DNA from: Bacillota bacterium
GTDB taxonomy: Bacteria > Bacillota > Clostridia > Acetivibrionales > DSM-1351
DNA length: 7,952 nt
Assembly: GCA_023433945.1 (NCBI GenBank)
Contig: JAEYTP010000018.1
Span: 1 to 7,952, forward strand
Direction of reading: 5' to 3'
A model generated the notes under the pieces. It was not told the DNA's origin and did no database searches. It worked only from the letters and a program-made list of their open reading frames with translations. A program made the translations under genes and the position numbers. The first letter of the stretch is position 1, and the number at the start of each line of letters is the position of its first letter. Shown here in pieces: positions 6,953 to 7,952 of the stretch.

Positions 6953-7952
6953 ATGAGAAAATTATTATTGATCAACCCCTTTAACTCAGGGATGTCTGAA
7001 TTGCTATTAACTAAACATAACAAAGAATCTGTGTCAATACGATATGGTATACTTTCTATTGCCTCATATGTAAAGGAGAACATGAAAGATAACGTATCAA
7101 TAAAAATTATTGATTACACTATCTCTAAATATTCTTTTTCTTCAAAAGAGGAGTATTACAGTCACCTAAAATCTTATATAAACGATTTCAAGCCTGATAT
7201 TATTGGTATTAGCGCTATGTTCAATTTTCTGCTAGATACTGTAAAAGACATAGCTAAAGTATGTAAATCTTGTGATATTAAGCCCCTTGTGTTTGCAGGA
7301 GGACCTTGCGCAATGGCATATTATGAAGAATTATTAAATGATGGTTATGTAGATGGTATCTCGTTTTTTGAGGGAGAAATTCCAATCTTAAGATTGTGTG
7401 AATCGGAAGACTTCTACCAAGAGCTAGATTTAGGTAAATCTTGGCAAACCCTAAATAAGCTCCAACGTAATTACAATCCTTTACCCGAAATGATTGTTAA
7501 TCTTGATGAAATTCCCCCTCTACATTTTGATCTTTTAGAGGATATTTCAGAATACACCCACATTGAATCACTCTTCACATTACTAGATGTATGTGGTGTT
7601 TCTCTCCCTATTCATACAAGTAGAGGCTGCCCATTTAATTGTATTTTCTGTGCCTCCCATTTTGTTCATGGCAAAAAGATGAGAAAGATGTCTGCAGAGA
7701 GAGTAATTTCTGATGTAGAAATAATGGTCAATAAGTATGGCCTTACTCATCTTGAGATTTGTGATGATCAATTTCTTTTAGATAAACCTAGAGCAAAAGA
7801 AATTCTTATGGGTCTACAAAAATTTAACCTTAAAGTTTCTGCCCCCAGTGGAGTATCTGCCTTTGCATTGGATGAAGAAGTAGTTTATTTAATGAAGCAG
7901 GCTGGATTTAGTTCAATATCTCTTGCTCTAGAATCGGGCTGTCAGCATACTC
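6953..7952 (+). CDS. B12-binding-domain radical SAM protein, 3' end beyond window
   Basis: The visible 333 residues start MRKLLLINPF and form a Rossmann-like cobalamin-binding domain up to about residue 145, with PDIIGISAMFNFLL (81-94), VFAGGPCAM (113-121) and DGISFFEGEIP (134-144). The usual DXHXXG histidine that ligates cobalt is not seen, as in many members of this class. The radical SAM core follows: TSRGCPFNCIFCAS (222-235) gives the [4Fe-4S]-binding C226-X3-C230-X2-C233, then LEICDDQFL (267-275) and SLALESGCQHT (323-333). Known members perform methylations at unactivated carbons, ring rearrangements and other radical reactions; the substrate here is not evident. AGGAG overlaps the stop of the glycosyltransferase gene, and the ATG lies nine bases after that stop, so it belongs to the same operon. 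Work on a sugar or on the glycan is inferred from position only. Confidence 0.92.
   Translation, partial: MRKLLLINPFNSGMSELLLTKHNKESVSIRYGILSIASYVKENMKDNVSIKIIDYTISKYSFSSKEEYYSHLKSYINDFKPDIIGISAMFNFLLDTVKDIAKVCKSCDIKPLVFAGGPCAMAYYEELLNDGYVDGISFFEGEIPILRLCESEDFYQELDLGKSWQTLNKLQRNYNPLPEMIVNLDEIPPLHFDLLEDISEYTHIESLFTLLDVCGVSLPIHTSRGCPFNCIFCASHFVHGKKMRKMSAERVISDVEIMVNKYGLTHLEICDDQFLLDKPRAKEILMGLQKFNLKVSAPSGVSAFALDEEVVYLMKQAGFSSISLALESGCQHT

Noticed and set aside
7583..7771. Minus-strand 62-residue open frame
   Set aside because: It lies antisense to the radical SAM core, including the CX3CX2C motif of the real gene, and shows no family features.

Overview
The window looks like a flagellar locus of a low-GC, motile, Gram-positive anaerobe, most likely a member of the Clostridia (Bacillota). 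This is inferred from AT-rich DNA, strong GGAGG-type ribosome binding sites, a FliD and FlaG of Clostridia-like style, and sigma-D/sigma-28-type promoters. I cannot name the genus from sequence alone.

Left part (1-2377, minus strand): fliD (filament cap, 630 codons visible, C-terminal tip cut off by the window edge) lies downstream of flaG, and the two are probably co-transcribed as flaG-fliD. Right part (2612-7952, plus strand): five tightly packed genes form one operon. They encode an RfbH/DdhC-type PMP- and [2Fe-2S]-dependent 3-dehydrase, an RmlC-fold sugar 3,5-epimerase, an extended-SDR sugar-nucleotide reductase/epimerase, a family 2 glycosyltransferase fused to a methyltransferase-like domain, and a B12-binding radical SAM enzyme that runs off the right edge. 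The last four genes are linked by overlaps or a 9-base gap, with 45 bases between the first two.

The 234-base divergent region between flaG and rfbH carries two back-to-back matches to the flagellar sigma-28 promoter. One faces flaG (TAAC-N15-GCCGATAA) and one faces the sugar operon (TAAA-N15-GACGATAT). It also holds a 23-base direct repeat, each copy of which touches one promoter. This suggests that the sugar operon is switched on together with late flagellar genes.

The most economical reading is a flagellin (or filament) glycosylation island. The dehydrase, epimerase and reductase correspond to three of the six steps of CDP-ascarylose biosynthesis (AscC, AscE and AscF in Yersinia), so the proposed donor is a CDP-activated 3,6-dideoxy-L-hexose. 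The glycosyltransferase would attach a sugar, and the B12 radical SAM enzyme may C-methylate or otherwise modify the glycan. The partner enzymes (CDP-glucose synthase, 4,6-dehydratase and E3 reductase) are not in this window, so the exact sugar remains a hypothesis.
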